A stretch of 64,000 bases of DNA, taken from assembly GCA_015680685.1 (NCBI GenBank), contig MNCI01003059.1, positions 229,535 to 293,534 on the forward strand, written 5' to 3'. Numbering within the stretch: the first letter of the stretch is position 1; each line of letters starts with the position of its first letter. The notes under the pieces were generated by a model that was not told where the DNA came from, did not search any database, and saw only the letters and a program-made list of their open reading frames with translations. Position numbers and translations under genes: made by a program. Origin of the DNA: Gnetum montanum (taxonomy: Eukaryota; Streptophyta; Gnetopsida; Gnetales; Gnetaceae). Below are positions 21,220 through 33,353 of this stretch, in pieces.

Positions 21220-21900
21220 TATTGAAGCCGAGAGTATCTAAAAAAATCCAAATTATTCATTTATAATTATTCATATAATTTGATTTCCAAATTTAAAATT
21301 ATATTATGTGTTTCTCATTATCCATATCATCAGTTTAGTTTCCTTTACATTAACTTGTAATCTAGAAGCAATACAAATTTTTTCTAAAATTTGCAACATA
21401 CTACCCATAGTTTTTTTAAAACTAGATATCAAAGTAGCATCATTTGCATAATGAAGTAGGTTCACCACTTAAGAATCTATTTTTACAACATGTCTATGAT
21501 GTCCATTGTACATCTAATTCGACAATTCATCAATGAAAAGACCAAAGAGATTTGGGAATAAAGGACAACATTGCTTTACCCCAATTTTACTTTATAATTT
21601 AAAGTTATTTTTTGTGACTCATTACCATTGAGCTCAATGATAACTATTTCATAAAACTTTTGACCCATTACTATGAGTTCCATAAGAAGGCCTATTTAAT
21701 TTAGTCATAGCCATAACTTTTTCTAACTAGCTAAATCATAACCTTTTGTAATTTCTATAAATTAAACAAATAAATAATTTTTAAGCTTATTTTCAAGCTT
21801 TATTCATGCCTAAGAGTAATAAGATTATCAACAATAAAATGGTTTTATCTAAAAGCTACATTAGAAATTATCCTTTTTTATTTCTATCTAAATACTTATT
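21220..21900 (-). mobile_element. LINE reverse-transcriptase fragment
   Basis: On the minus strand a non-LTR reverse transcriptase is readable: GVKQCCPLFPNLFGLFIDEL (about 21584-21525), then LHYANDATLISS (about 21457-21425, the YADD site decayed to YAND), then LQVNVKETKLMIW near 21350-21310. These motifs fit the RTE-type LINEs of plants. Stops interrupt the frame. The endonuclease part is not visible. Confidence 0.75.
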
Positions 21901-22199
21901 TTTTAAAAGAATAGTACCTACTAGCATAGCAAAAATACTACTTACAACTATCATTTGATGGTTGTTTAGATTTTTTTTGTTACCTTTCTTATCAAGAAGC
22001 ATTTCCTTAGTAATCCTCCATTGTTAAACCAAGCCATTATCAATAACAACATTTAATCTTTTTCAAATTACTATGTGAATAAACATTCCAAGCCTGAATA
22101 TGAAGGAACAAGGATTAGCATTAGGTTGACAATCACTTATAAAACCATGTAAAATCTCATGGATGAATTCTAAGATAGAATATGTGAAATGAAATTTCA

Positions 22200-22921
22200 A
22201 TAATAACACAAACATTGATGAAATAGAAGTGATGATTTAAGGCCAAAAAGTTCCTCGTTGCAAATAATTCCACTACCTAGGATCAATGTTCCAATCAAAT
22301 GGTGAACTTGATAAAGATATAAGAAAGAGACTTAAGATATAATGGTTATAATGGAAAGAGAATTAAGATATAATGGTTATAATGGAGATAGTCTAGTGTT
22401 ATTCTATGTGTTAACAAAATACTAATAAAACTAAAGGAAAAATTGTATGGTGTTCAATGTTAGGTAGGACAAAATACACATGACTAAGAAATTAGTGTGG
22501 CAAAAATGAGAATGCTTAGATGAATGCTAAATGTTACTAGAAGAGATAAACTACACAATATAAACATTAGAAGAAGACTTGGAGAAACTTCTATTTTAAA
22601 TAAGTTTCAAGAATGATGACTCATATGGTTTGGATATGTGCAAATACGATTAGACAATGAGCCTATAAAAAAAGACTTCTACATCACTATTCCAAGAAAG
22701 CCACCAAAAGAAAGACCAAAAAAGAAATGGAAAAAACATTTGAAGATGATTTAAAGAAATTGCAAATAAACAAAGATTGAGCTCTTCATATAAGCAAATA
22801 AACAAAGAAGACATATTAGGATAAGGCCATCAAGCTTACTTAAATGAATTTCAACCATATTAAAATTACCTTCAAATTGGCTAATGCCATTTTATTAAAA
22901 TAAGGCTAGGATGATGATGAT
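22200..22921 (+). mobile_element. RTE-type LINE 3' end
   Basis: The plus strand encodes the C-terminal part of a plant RTE ORF: HYLGSMFQSNGELDKD (about 22267), VAKMRMLR (about 22500), IWFGYVQ (about 22625) and KPPKERPKKKWKK (about 22700). It ends with GATGATGATGAT at about 22910-22921, the short 3' repeat typical of RTE elements. A 34-bp tandem duplication lies at about 22325-22390. The orientation is opposite to the reverse-transcriptase fragment on its left, so these are either two insertions or an inverted one. Confidence 0.75.
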
Positions 22922-23331
22922 TTAAATCACATTTAGGAATCTAAAGAATTTTTTATAAAGATAAACAATATTTCCAAACCTGTACTTGGCCTTATAAATT
23001 ATTTTAACCATAAATATTACATAGTTCAAAGTCACCTTTATTACTTTAATAGCAACCCATATAACTCTAAAAATATCATTAGAGCTCGAATTTAAAATTT
23101 TCCAACGTAACTGTCATAAACTAGCATAGTAACATATTTTTTATTAACTTGATAATCAACTAAAAAAGTGATGCAACTTTTTAAAATGAGTTTTATAATA
23201 AAATTAATATCACACATTGAAATATTTATTCTATGAATGAAAAGAAAAACTAGAAATAAATGTTATTTTAGAACATTGATAATCTTCAATTACGATCTAT
23301 TACAAAGGTTTGAACATTCCATGATGATGAA

Positions 23332-24161
23332 TGATAGAGTAGATCCTACGTTCAACCATATAGATCACAAGCGTTCACATGCAACCTATTTAAATTTCGT
23401 GGAATGGACTAGCATGGTTAATAAGATAGCATGGTCACTATCTTCCCAATCACACTTGGGTGGACTAAGATGTATGGTAAGTATGAATGAGGTGTATGCT
23501 ATTGATGTTGAGGTAACCACATCGAAATATTTTAAAAATTATTAAAATAGTAAAAAATAACAAATTAATTTCTCTAATTTATTATGCAATCAAGTAAATC
23601 CTAAACTAGCCTAAGATGATGAGTGTTTAATCCTAGTCTACCATACACATCCTCAACCCATGCACTCACTGTTGGAGTTATCCAGTGTTATGTTGTTGGG
23701 TGAATCAAGTGATAGCACTACTAGGATTACCAAATAAAGACACATCTACACTTCAAAATGATGCCATTGACACATATGGAAAAGTAAATATTATGGTAAA
23801 ATCATTAAAAAATTAAATAGAAATTAAGAAAATTATTAAACTATGTCAAGTGTTGCAGTGAAGGTAAATAGATATCAATCTTATTACCCTCATGAAAAAG
23901 TGTTCAGGTATAACATTACTCGAATATGATTCTTGACAATCCACTTAGTTTATGTTATAGGCACTCGACGATAAATTTTGACTTTCATGAAAAGAAATTG
24001 CAAGGGCTTTGATATACTATGACCAAAATGGTGCATTCAATATGGTAGGTTGTAAATATTTAAATATTTTGCTACCCCTGACTACATTATATAAAAGCCT
24101 ACAATGTTGCAAATGCAACATCGTAGCTATAATATCATAGGCCATAGAAAATGCTTCATCA
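23332..24161 (-). mobile_element. RE-F 3' LTR
   Basis: Plus-strand ends are TGATAGAG and GCTTCATCA. It is homologous along its length to the right LTR (33354-34199), including CAAATCACAAGC-like and GATGTTGAG blocks. The adjacent TACCCTTA (24162-24169) is the decayed polypurine tract on the minus strand. Confidence 0.8.
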
Positions 24162-24599
24162 TACCCTTACAACTGACTAAAAATGCACCCTCGAAGTAGA
24201 TAAAATTAGGATACAGTTTTATTACAAAATTGTGGAGGTGACTCAATTGATTTATTGACTCACCAACTATCTAACTTGAGTGTCATATTACATTTGAGTG
24301 ATTTATAAAATGTTGAAAGATTAAACATATATCAAAAGATTATTAAATTTTGTAGATTTCTGGAAATCTAAACATTGTATCTTTATGTTATCCTTGGTGG
24401 TGATGGCTTCTGTAATGGATTGGCAACTTGATCCTTCAAATGGAAATGATTGAAGATAATCTGATACTTCTTAACATTCATTCATGGATCATCAATAGTC
24501 TAAATAATAAATGATTTCCATTCAACATTGAATGCTTTCACTCTTTTCTTAAACACATGGTACTTTGTCATTCTTCTAATTAGATTCTTTGCAAAATCA

Positions 24600-25500
24600 T
24601 GTTATCCAGTGTATTGAGTTTAAAGAACCTTTAGCTCTACCTATGCAATTTGCAACTTATCTTCTTTTCATAGTGTAATTTTCCACCTCATTTCTAGGAC
24701 GACAACTACTAACATGGCAAGATTAATATACCTGAGATTAGCAAGCTCCATGCATTGTGTCAATTTTTCTATTCGCAAGTCCTTGGTTTTAGTCTTTGCC
24801 TTGTGAATTACCATTAAACCATCAAAAATGCTTTTCTAGGTAACATTAGTTATTTGCTATAAATCAACATTGGTGTAAACCTTAGTTACCCTAATCTCCT
24901 TCTCATTGATTTTATTTTAAAGGTCCATCTACTCCCTATAATGCATTTGAAAATATCTTATTGAGCAGCCTTATTATCCTAGGTTCAAATTTCAATTACA
25001 AACCTCTGTTGCAATGGATGGACTTCTACCATGGATAGGTTTTTATTCTCTTATGCTAACCTTTTGATATCCACATCTGCCTTTATAAATCATTCACAAA
25101 GGTGGCTTAACTAATTCTCCAACTATTCCTTTTCCTTAACCACTTGGGCCAACCTTTAGTTTTCTACTGTCAAACCCTTTTCTTCTTCCTTCAATGTGGT
25201 AATGTTCTTTTGTAAGGTATAGGCTTTAGCATTAGTAGTGAAAGCATCCTATGTAGCCTTCTCTCATTGAATCTCTAACTATTATTGTTTGGCAATTAAA
25301 CATTAGAGTTCCTTAGTTCCAAAGTAGCTAAGCAACTCTAATGCTATGAACTATGTTGAATCTTATAGCTGAGCACATAGTTGGGCCACCTCATCTTGAA
25401 AGTGTTGATTTTTGTACTCTACATGCTACATTTGAGTTTTGACAAGTACCAACTTTTCCATAGCCAATGATAATCCCATCAGTAGTGCATCTTCAAGCAT
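24600..25500 (-). pseudogene. RE-F extra pseudo-ORF between integrase and 3' LTR
   Basis: Minus-strand translation gives long stretches of helix-forming sequence broken by stops, for example LSLAMEKLVLVKTQM, FQDEVAQLCAQL, NITTLKEEEKGLTVEN and LAQVVKEKE. Heptad-like spacing suggests a coiled coil. Many stops are TAG where CAG (Gln) would continue the helix. It lies where Athila elements carry their third, envelope-like ORF, but I see no membrane segment, and RE-D has nothing comparable. Function unknown. Confidence 0.45.
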
Positions 25501-26439
25501 GGGTCACATGTCTTTCTAGTGGTACCCCAGAATATTTTTACAAAGGTTGATTAATTAACTATTTTATTATTCTTACCAGACAACTAATTTCAGGTATGTA
25601 TCACATGTCTTTCTAGTGATATAGTAAGGTAACAAAATTTAGCAAGGACATGCTTCCACCACAATTAAAACATAAGTACTAACATGATCACAAGGAGACT
25701 TGGGATCCATAGATGAATTTCAAAGAAGCAACAAATCCCTTAATATCACACTCTTTTCCAACCCTCTTGGTCCTTTCCCTTTCCTTGAAGATGTAATGAT
25801 CATGGATTACTTTTAATTTGATATGATAAGAACCACATTACTTCCATGATAAGGACCTCTTATTTATAAAAATTTAAGGTATGGATGGTGTGGTCTCACT
25901 ACTTTTATATAATTATGTGTCCAACATATGGAAAACAATTTTTATTAAAAAAAAATAGTGGAAATGATTCTAAGATAATATAAAATAACTCAAAGAATGT
26001 GAAATTTTATAAGAAATCAAAAATATAAAAGACGACATAAAATAAAAAAGGTAAAAAAATTGGTACTTACAAGATATTAATTGGATTTTGTATCTCCTTC
26101 ACAACTAAGATAGAAGGTAGAGATACAAAAAATGGAATGGACCTTGGAAGTGATAGAGGTTTCATTGGAATAAATGGCTACTTAGGAGTTTTTAAATGGC
26201 TTGATTTGTTGGATGTTAACTAAAATGAGTTTATATGGGCAATTTGAATGGTATATTTGCATGGCACTAAATGTAAAGATAGAATGTATGGTATAGAGTC
26301 ATTTCCATAATGTTTGGAGTTTAATACATTGAGGTATATGAGTGGGATTCAATAAAGAATCTTATCTCCTTATTGAAATTCTACTCATCTAATCATAGTG
26401 TCATAACATCATTTAGTGTATGCCTTATGCACTTCGTTC

Positions 26440-27296
26440 ATCATTAGTGCTATTCTTTGGTTTTCATCTAGGACATTAAGATTCATCAAATGTTTTTGGT
26501 ATGCTATGCTAATGTTAAGATCGAGCTCACAAGCTATGTTTAGTGTATGTAGCTTGATTTAAATGGGAAGTTTCAATAGCTTACAATCCACTAGTTCATA
26601 AGGAGAGTATTAAGGCATCACTGAGTTTTATGCTCCAATCTCTCCTATATTTGCTAATCATCCTAGTGAAAATTTGTATGATCTCCATGTACGTCACATT
26701 GGCTTGACCATTGACTTGGGGATGGTAAAGTGTGGTAGGTTTGTATTCTACCCCCAAGTGTCTCATTAGCTTTTTTAAGTTAGCACCCATAAAATGGATA
26801 CCATTACTAGAAATGAATGCCCTTGGTATACCAAATCTATTTACCACCTATTATAGAAAAAGCTGGGTTGCTATTATTATGCTATAATCTATTACTACTA
26901 TGACCTTTGTCCATTACAACAACAATGATGTAGAACTTCCCCTTTGACATGGGTGTGATGGAACCCATGAAATCAATTACCTATAAGTAAAATAGCTCCA
27001 ATGGTTGGATTCTCTATTAACAACCCTCAAGCCTTATAATCATCCCAATATCACATTGACATCTCCCATAGAAATTGGCAAAGTGATGTACATCCCTAAA
27101 GATTATTGGCCAAAGGTATCTTTCCATGAAGATTTTAATGGTTGTCCATCTCCCAGTATAATAGCCTCCACAAGGTCCCTTGGAAGCATCTTAGAGAATT
27201 CTGAATTGTTCTTCTTCTAGAACACACCATTGCACCAAGTCATTTGTCCAAATTTTATAATTATTTCCTTCTATCTCCATCTCATGTTTAACCTAG
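26440..27296 (-). pseudogene. INT: RE-F integrase (broken)
   Basis: On the minus strand: VIDFMGSITPMSKG (about 26985-26940, first catalytic Asp), then FGIPRAFISSNGIHFMGANL (second catalytic Asp replaced by Ser-Asn). This is followed by HPQVNGQANVTYMEI, where related integrases have QAE, so the catalytic Glu is changed to Asn. The active-site residues themselves are lost. Confidence 0.82.
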
Positions 27297-28265
27297 TGAT
27301 GAGACATGAAATTGCTCATATTGCTGACAGTCGCGTTAAGGCACCCACGTTATATCATGGGCCGCGATATCGCAGTCAGCCACAATTTCTATAAATAAGA
27401 GGCGGCTCTCCCTCATTTTCATCCCAGTTTTAGAGTAGCGAAGCTCTGGCAGTTTGATCCCTCCGAAGTTAGAATTTTTCCCGTGTCTGCCCGCAGTGTG
27501 GTGAATGTGATTGTACGGTGTCTTTATTCGAGCGTGCCGTACTTGGACATGCACATGATCGGCAATAAAGATCGAGATTACTTCATCATTGCAGCATTCA
27601 CTTAGTTTATTTAATTGTTATTTATTTAATGTTATTTATTGCTTTCATAGCACGGTGTGAGTACGACTTAACTACGAGCATCTACGGGTGTGTATGGCTA
27701 GTGAAGGAATCGGTTGCTCATCGCGATTAGTCTCTCACCCTTAAACTCCTAGAACGCAGAACAAGTATGACTTGATTACGAGCATTTAAGTGTGACTGCT
27801 TGGTAGCCCAGTGGTGTAGCTAGGGGGATCTACGCTTGGTAACCGAGTGGCATATTTGGGGTCTACGCTTGGTAATCCTAGTGGCGTACCTAGGCCTATG
27901 CTTGGTAGTCCCAGTGGCAGTCGTGCACGAGGTCCAAGATGTGTACGGTTGATCAAGGAATCGGTTGCTCGTCGCACTTAGGCTAGATTAGATTCTCTTA
28001 CCCTTTTCCTCTTAGCTTAGATTTAGTTAAATATTATTTTCCACTGCCATCAGGAGTAGCATTAGAATTAGAACACATCATACGCCTCATCTAGACTAAA
28101 CCATACGTGACATATGCAAAACTAGTCTAGGTGGGAAGACAGCGAACTGTGACCTAAGGCTAACTATCTAGGTGCCACAACTAGTCCATCTGCGGAGTTC
28201 GACCGGATCGCGCGTGCGACGCTCGTTTCGTATGGTTGAGTGTAGGGGTACCTCGCCACTCATCA
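27297..28265 (+). mobile_element. Solo LTR (RE-G) inside RE-F
   Basis: 969 bp from TGATGAGACATG to CGCCACTCATCA, opposite in strand to RE-F. It is flanked by CCTAG at 27292-27296 and 28266-28270. There is no internal region and no primer-binding site, so it results from LTR-LTR recombination. It has TCTATAAATAAGAGG (about 27390), GGCAATAAAGATCGAG (about 27562) and one GCGATATCGC (27363-27372). The sequence is CpG-rich and little decayed compared with its host. Confidence 0.95.
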
Positions 28266-30200
28266 CCTAGTATAGAAATTATTGTTTCTTTCACTTGCCT
28301 ATTCATTAGGGACTTTTTGTTTGAGTAGATAGGTGAGATAATTAGCATACCAGGGCTTGATTGTATTAGATGTAAGTATTACTAACTTTGTAAAAGAAGA
28401 GCTCATCAAAAAATTAGTTGGAAATTAGCTCTTCATCAACCTTGTTGTTCCATCGTAAACAAAATAAATGATTAGCCACAACATTATTAACCCCCTTTCT
28501 ATTAATGATCATGATGTCAAACTTCTATAAAATTACTGGCCATCATATGATATGAGGATTAACCATTGGCTTTTTCATTAAGAACTAGATCACACTATGA
28601 TTTGTGTGCATAAAAAATGAATATATAAGTACATAGTACCTGAATTTCTATAAGGCATACACCATAACCATGAGTTCCTTTTTTGTGATGATGTAGTTTA
28701 GTTTTGCATTGGTAATACTTATGCTTGCACAATGAATGTAATATGGTCATTTTTGATCATCCAACTATGTAAGAATGGCTTCCAAGGCAAAGTTAAATGC
28801 ATCTATCATAATGTGGAATGACTTTGACCAGTCAAGATCTTATAGAATTAGAGTCTACATAAGCATGAATTTTCAAAGTTTAAATGTATGATCACACTCT
28901 TTGGTACACTTAACTGGTACATTCTTTTTGTTAATTCTACTAGTGATTTAGTGATTTTGAAAAAGTTCTTTATGAACCTCCTATAGTAACATATGTGTCT
29001 ACTGAAAGATCTAACATCTTCCATGTTTGTTGTTTCTATGTGAATCCTTGGATTACTCTTATATTTTTACAATCCACCTCTATTCCTTTCTCTAATACCT
29101 GATGTATAATAATAATTCCTTCCTAGATCATTAGATGGCTTTTCTACTAGTTCATCTTGAGATTAGTTTTCATACATTGTTTTAATACCTACCCCAAATG
29201 GTATAGTGCCTCTTGAAAGTTAGAACTATAGGTGGAAAAGTCACCACTATGACTTTCATACCATTATCAATATGCAACTCGAAGATATTAAGGACAGGGC
29301 ATTGGAATGTTATAGGAGTATTACATAGATTAAAGGGCATCTTTTTGTAGGTGAAAGTCATTGGGGACTTGTAAATGTAGTTTTGACCTAATCTTCTAGG
29401 GCAATCTAAATTTGATTATATCCATTGTAGCCATCTAGGAAGTTGTAATACTTATGGCCTACAATGGTATCTAACACTTGGTCTATAAATGATAATGGAA
29501 AATGATCTTTGAAGGTTTTCATGTTCAACAACTTAAAATTAATACAAGTTCTCCACTATTCATCTTTTTTTAGTACAATAATGAGTGGAATTATCCACTC
29601 GTTGTCTACTACAGGGTAGATGAATTCAACTTTTAGGAGCTTCACAACCTCAATTTTGATAACTTACTTTAACTTTGGATTCAACCTCTACTATGGTTAT
29701 CTGTTGAGCTTAATGGCTAGATTAGTGTAGATTTTGTGTTGGCATATGCAAGGATCACTGTACACTATTTTATCATGTGACCAGATAAAGGTTGTTGGCC
29801 ATTTTTTTACAATCACCAATAACTTCTATTTCAGTTCCCTTGTGAGTTAGACATTCAGAATTACTAGTTTATGATTTTTCAAGAATAGACACTTGAGAGA
29901 TTTTGGTAATGCTCTAAGTTCAATGGACTTTGATTTAGTTTTTTCAAGAAATTTCAACTTTCCCCAATCCAAATCTACTTTTTATTATTTTCTACATGTG
30001 AAATTTGACATCTCAATTGTTCCATTTCATCCAATTTATCGATATAAGTACTTGTGAGGGCTTCTTAAGATTCCATGCATAAAGTGGAATTGCAACTTTC
30101 ATCTATGATCAACCACAAGGTGTCTATTTGTTTGATGGCTACTACATATAGGCATTTTTCACACTCATTTATTCTTCATATTATTTACTTACTATGATGG
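28266..30200 (-). pseudogene. RT: RE-F reverse transcriptase and RNase H (broken)
   Basis: The minus strand holds the order expected between protease (right) and integrase (left). The clearest landmark is NFLDGYNG at about 29445-29420, equivalent to SFLDGYSEYNQI in RE-D. Other segments are recognisable only by position because stops and frameshifts are dense. Confidence 0.65.
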
Positions 30201-30495
30201 TTTTGTGTCTAATTGCTTAAATTTTCTACATATAATTGCACCTTATATTACTGTATGTGATGCATGAGACATGCTTCTTCTCTACAACTCCATGTTCATT
30301 TTTCTTAAAAATTTCCAAGGATAGATATCTAATCTCAAGCTCAGTATGAATTGTACTTAGCCAAGCCATTTCCATGATGATGAAAAATTCCCTATTGTTG
30401 TTGTTAATATGGATCACTAGGAAATCAGTAGGGTATGATCATTCACTAATGGTGGTAACAATATCTTTAACTAATCCTAAGAGAACAATGATAGA

Positions 30496-30720
30496 CTAAT
30501 CAACAAGCTCTATCTTTAACAAGTTATAGGCTTTGTGCATTTCTTGTAAGATTAAGTTAACTCTAGAACTTGAATCTAGTAGAGCCCTATAGGAAGCATT
30601 TTCTATAATCTGTAGGTTAATTAGGATACTTCCCATATTAGTTCTCTTCTTGAGAAGATTACCTACCTTAATCCAATTAGTAACTACATAGGTTAACATA
30701 ATAGTTTGTACATTGATTGT
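30496..30720 (-). pseudogene. PR: RE-F aspartic protease (broken)
   Basis: Minus strand reads NWIKVGNLLKK, then GSILINLQIIENASYRALL, then DSSSRVNLI. The catalytic DSG triad has become DSS, so it would be inactive even without the flanking stops. The equivalent RE-D motif is ALLDSGSSINLI. Confidence 0.8.
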
Positions 30721-30879
30721 GCTTTAGTTTGAAGGTGGCCTGAAATGCATCTAGGAGGGTATCAATATAGGGCTCACATCCATAGATTCTTGCATAGGTT
30801 TGGGTGGACTAGCAAGTCTAAATAATGGATGTTTTTGAGGCTTTCACTTAAAATCACTTAAATTGTGATCCAGTTGTAT

Positions 30880-33300
30880 ATTTATAGCTCTTGTAGCATT
30901 CTATTGTTATGGCTGTAGAGGTATTTCATCTTGCATGGGTGGAGCAAGTGGTAAGGAATTAGGAGCATGTAGTTAATAGTGTTGGTGATGGTAAGGAACA
31001 TATGAAGAAGATTCAACCTATGGAGTAGCAAGTTAGTGGTACTTAGAAGGGTAGTAGTGATGAGCAAATAAACGAGTGATGGAGCTACTTGGGAACACAA
31101 GTTGTTGGACATAGTAGCCATAAGGATCAAGCTATCTATAGGGATACTACTCCCTTAGTGGTGGCATCCCTCATGAGTGTGGGTTTTGGCACTGTTGATA
31201 ATACTCCTAAAGTTGAGATGGAGCTCCACTAAAATAGTATTGTTGTGGTTGGTAGGGTTTTCTATAGTTTCCTTAAGGGTAAGACAACCTCTTAGGCATT
31301 TGTCTCTTGCTAAATTTTGGATTTAAGGCATCAAACCTAAACTCTTGAAGTTGTGATAAAATTAGACAACATCCTTTGGGATGCTCATATTGATGCACAT
31401 CATATTTTTCTTAATTTGAATATGAGTTTATAATCTTCTCCACTATAGTTGCTTTTCCCTTTTGTTGGTAGTAACCCTTCCCTGCATCTTTCTTCTTCCT
31501 TTTATTCTTATCGCTGGTTCTACCATGCTCTGTATTTTTCTCCATGATTTTCAATATTGTTTGAAACTTTCCAACAATTGAATCCCAAATTTTATCAACC
31601 TTGGTTGAAATTTTAGTGATTGATTTCTAAATTGGTAAAATTTTTCTTCGTACCACTTTTTCTAATGGTGCTTCCACTTCTAGTTCACAAAGATGAAACT
31701 CCTTTTTAAATAGAGAGGGATCCCTATTATACTTCTATGTACTTTCTTTTTCTTAAGTTCTCCTTCCTCCTTTTTAACTTGATCAATTAGTCTTTGAATT
31801 CAACAGAAACTCATTTCTAAAAGTCTTCCTTGGGCATAATCCACAAGAGTCTTTTTTTTTTTCTGAGTCCATATATAATATGATGCAATTATTCCTTTTG
31901 AGAGAAGCCATGGCCTAGGAACTCATTTAATAGTGACTAATACCTACCCAAAGCTACATCAAGGGACTCATCCTTTTCTTATCTCCATTATTAAATTTTC
32001 TTTCTTAGGTTGGACACTCTAGAATACATTTGATATCTATCATTGAACATTTTTAACATCATACACCACCTTCTAATTGATTCCAAGTCCAATAACTAGT
32101 ACCAACTTTTTGCTTCCTTGATGAGTGTCCTAGGGAACAATTTCAAAATTTATCATTTGTTATCTACCTTTTGTAAGACATGCAGCATGGAAGGCTTGTA
32201 AATGGTGTTGTAAATAAACATTGTTGCTTCACTTAAACCTTGGGATGTTGTTCATGTTTAACCATTTGATCTAGCTATCCCTCTTATGCCTGGTAGAAAT
32301 ATAGAATATATCCTTGATGTTAATCATGCTATAGGTAGCAAGTAAGGATTCATCATAATCATCTTTATCTTAATGATCCCTATCATGACCATGCCCCCTT
32401 TTGTAGTGCCTACTATGTCTTTTTTTGACTCTATGGTCTCTACCGTCTCTTCCTCCATCCCTACAATGGTCTCTCTAATCATCTCTACCAGGTTTTCATC
32501 CATTACCCCTTCTTTCTTGGTCATGTTCATCCATGTCAAAGCTAGATGATGATGATAATGATGAGAAAGATGGAGAACTATGAGAGTTGTGTTAGTTTGC
32601 TCTTCTTTCATGACCCCTTTAATCATCTCAACTTGGCCTACTAGGAGACCTAGGCTTAGAGGTCCTCCTTGTATTAGGTAATATCCTTCCTTTTCCTTGG
32701 TTGTTAGCCAATATGATTGTAATCATGGATTTTTCATGTTATTTGTAGCACAAGTTGAAGGAATTCAATGATGAGATCTGCTAGATTGATAATTAGTATC
32801 CTCTTCAAATTGTGATGTTAGTAGATTGGTAGCCCCTTTTCCCTTGTTATCTTCATTACGTGCTTCCATGAAGTGATCCTTTCTCAGTTGGGCTTCAGTA
32901 GGCTAGTACAACCTAAACATGTTGTCAACCACTTTGTAGTCACTGGCAATTGCTTCAAGTCCCACTTTCATCAAATGTTGTCATGATGTTTTATGGGATT
33001 GAGCAATCAAGTGGCAACACAATGTTTTCTTCTAGGTGCCCTCCATTGCATTTGTTCATCGAGTGAAGGATGAAAGTGAAGTCCAGATAGTAAGGATCTA
33101 TATGCTAGTAAGAAACTTTCTTTTATTGTGGCAGTTCATCTCAATTCTTAATAATTCTATCACATCCCTTTGCTAAATCATCAGCAAGTGGAAAATTTTC
33201 CCTACAAGAAGAAGACACCTTTTAATTACTAAGTTTGCTTTAAATAAAATAATATTATTTATGAGCAATAAAACATTTTGAGCTCTAACAACAATTCCTA
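30880..33300 (-). pseudogene. gag: RE-F gag (broken)
   Basis: The capsid part is at about 32330-31940. A His/Cys-rich segment at about 31420-31380 (DVHQYEHPKGCC) corresponds to CDICQYEHAKGYC in RE-H, with the first cysteines lost. LQEFRFDALNPKF and KRQMPKR follow, then the Gln/Tyr/Pro-rich C-terminus (31260-30900). The open frames 30882-31130 and 32324-32626 are out-of-frame shadows of this region. Confidence 0.7.
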
Positions 33301-33334
33301 GATGATTCTAACTATATAAATCACTAAGACATGG

Positions 33335-33352
33335 TCTCTAGCAATGATGTCA
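33335..33352 (-). promoter_or_regulatory. RE-F primer-binding site (heavily decayed tRNA-Asp)
   Basis: TCTCTAGCAATGATGTCA on the plus strand differs from TCCCCGGCAACGGCGCCA at seven positions, every one C-to-T or G-to-A. Confidence 0.75.
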
Positions 33353-33353
33353 A

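Noticed and set aside
23237-23545. 102-codon plus-strand ORF
   Set aside because: It lies across the RE-F 3' LTR on the antisense strand and is not open in the paired LTR.
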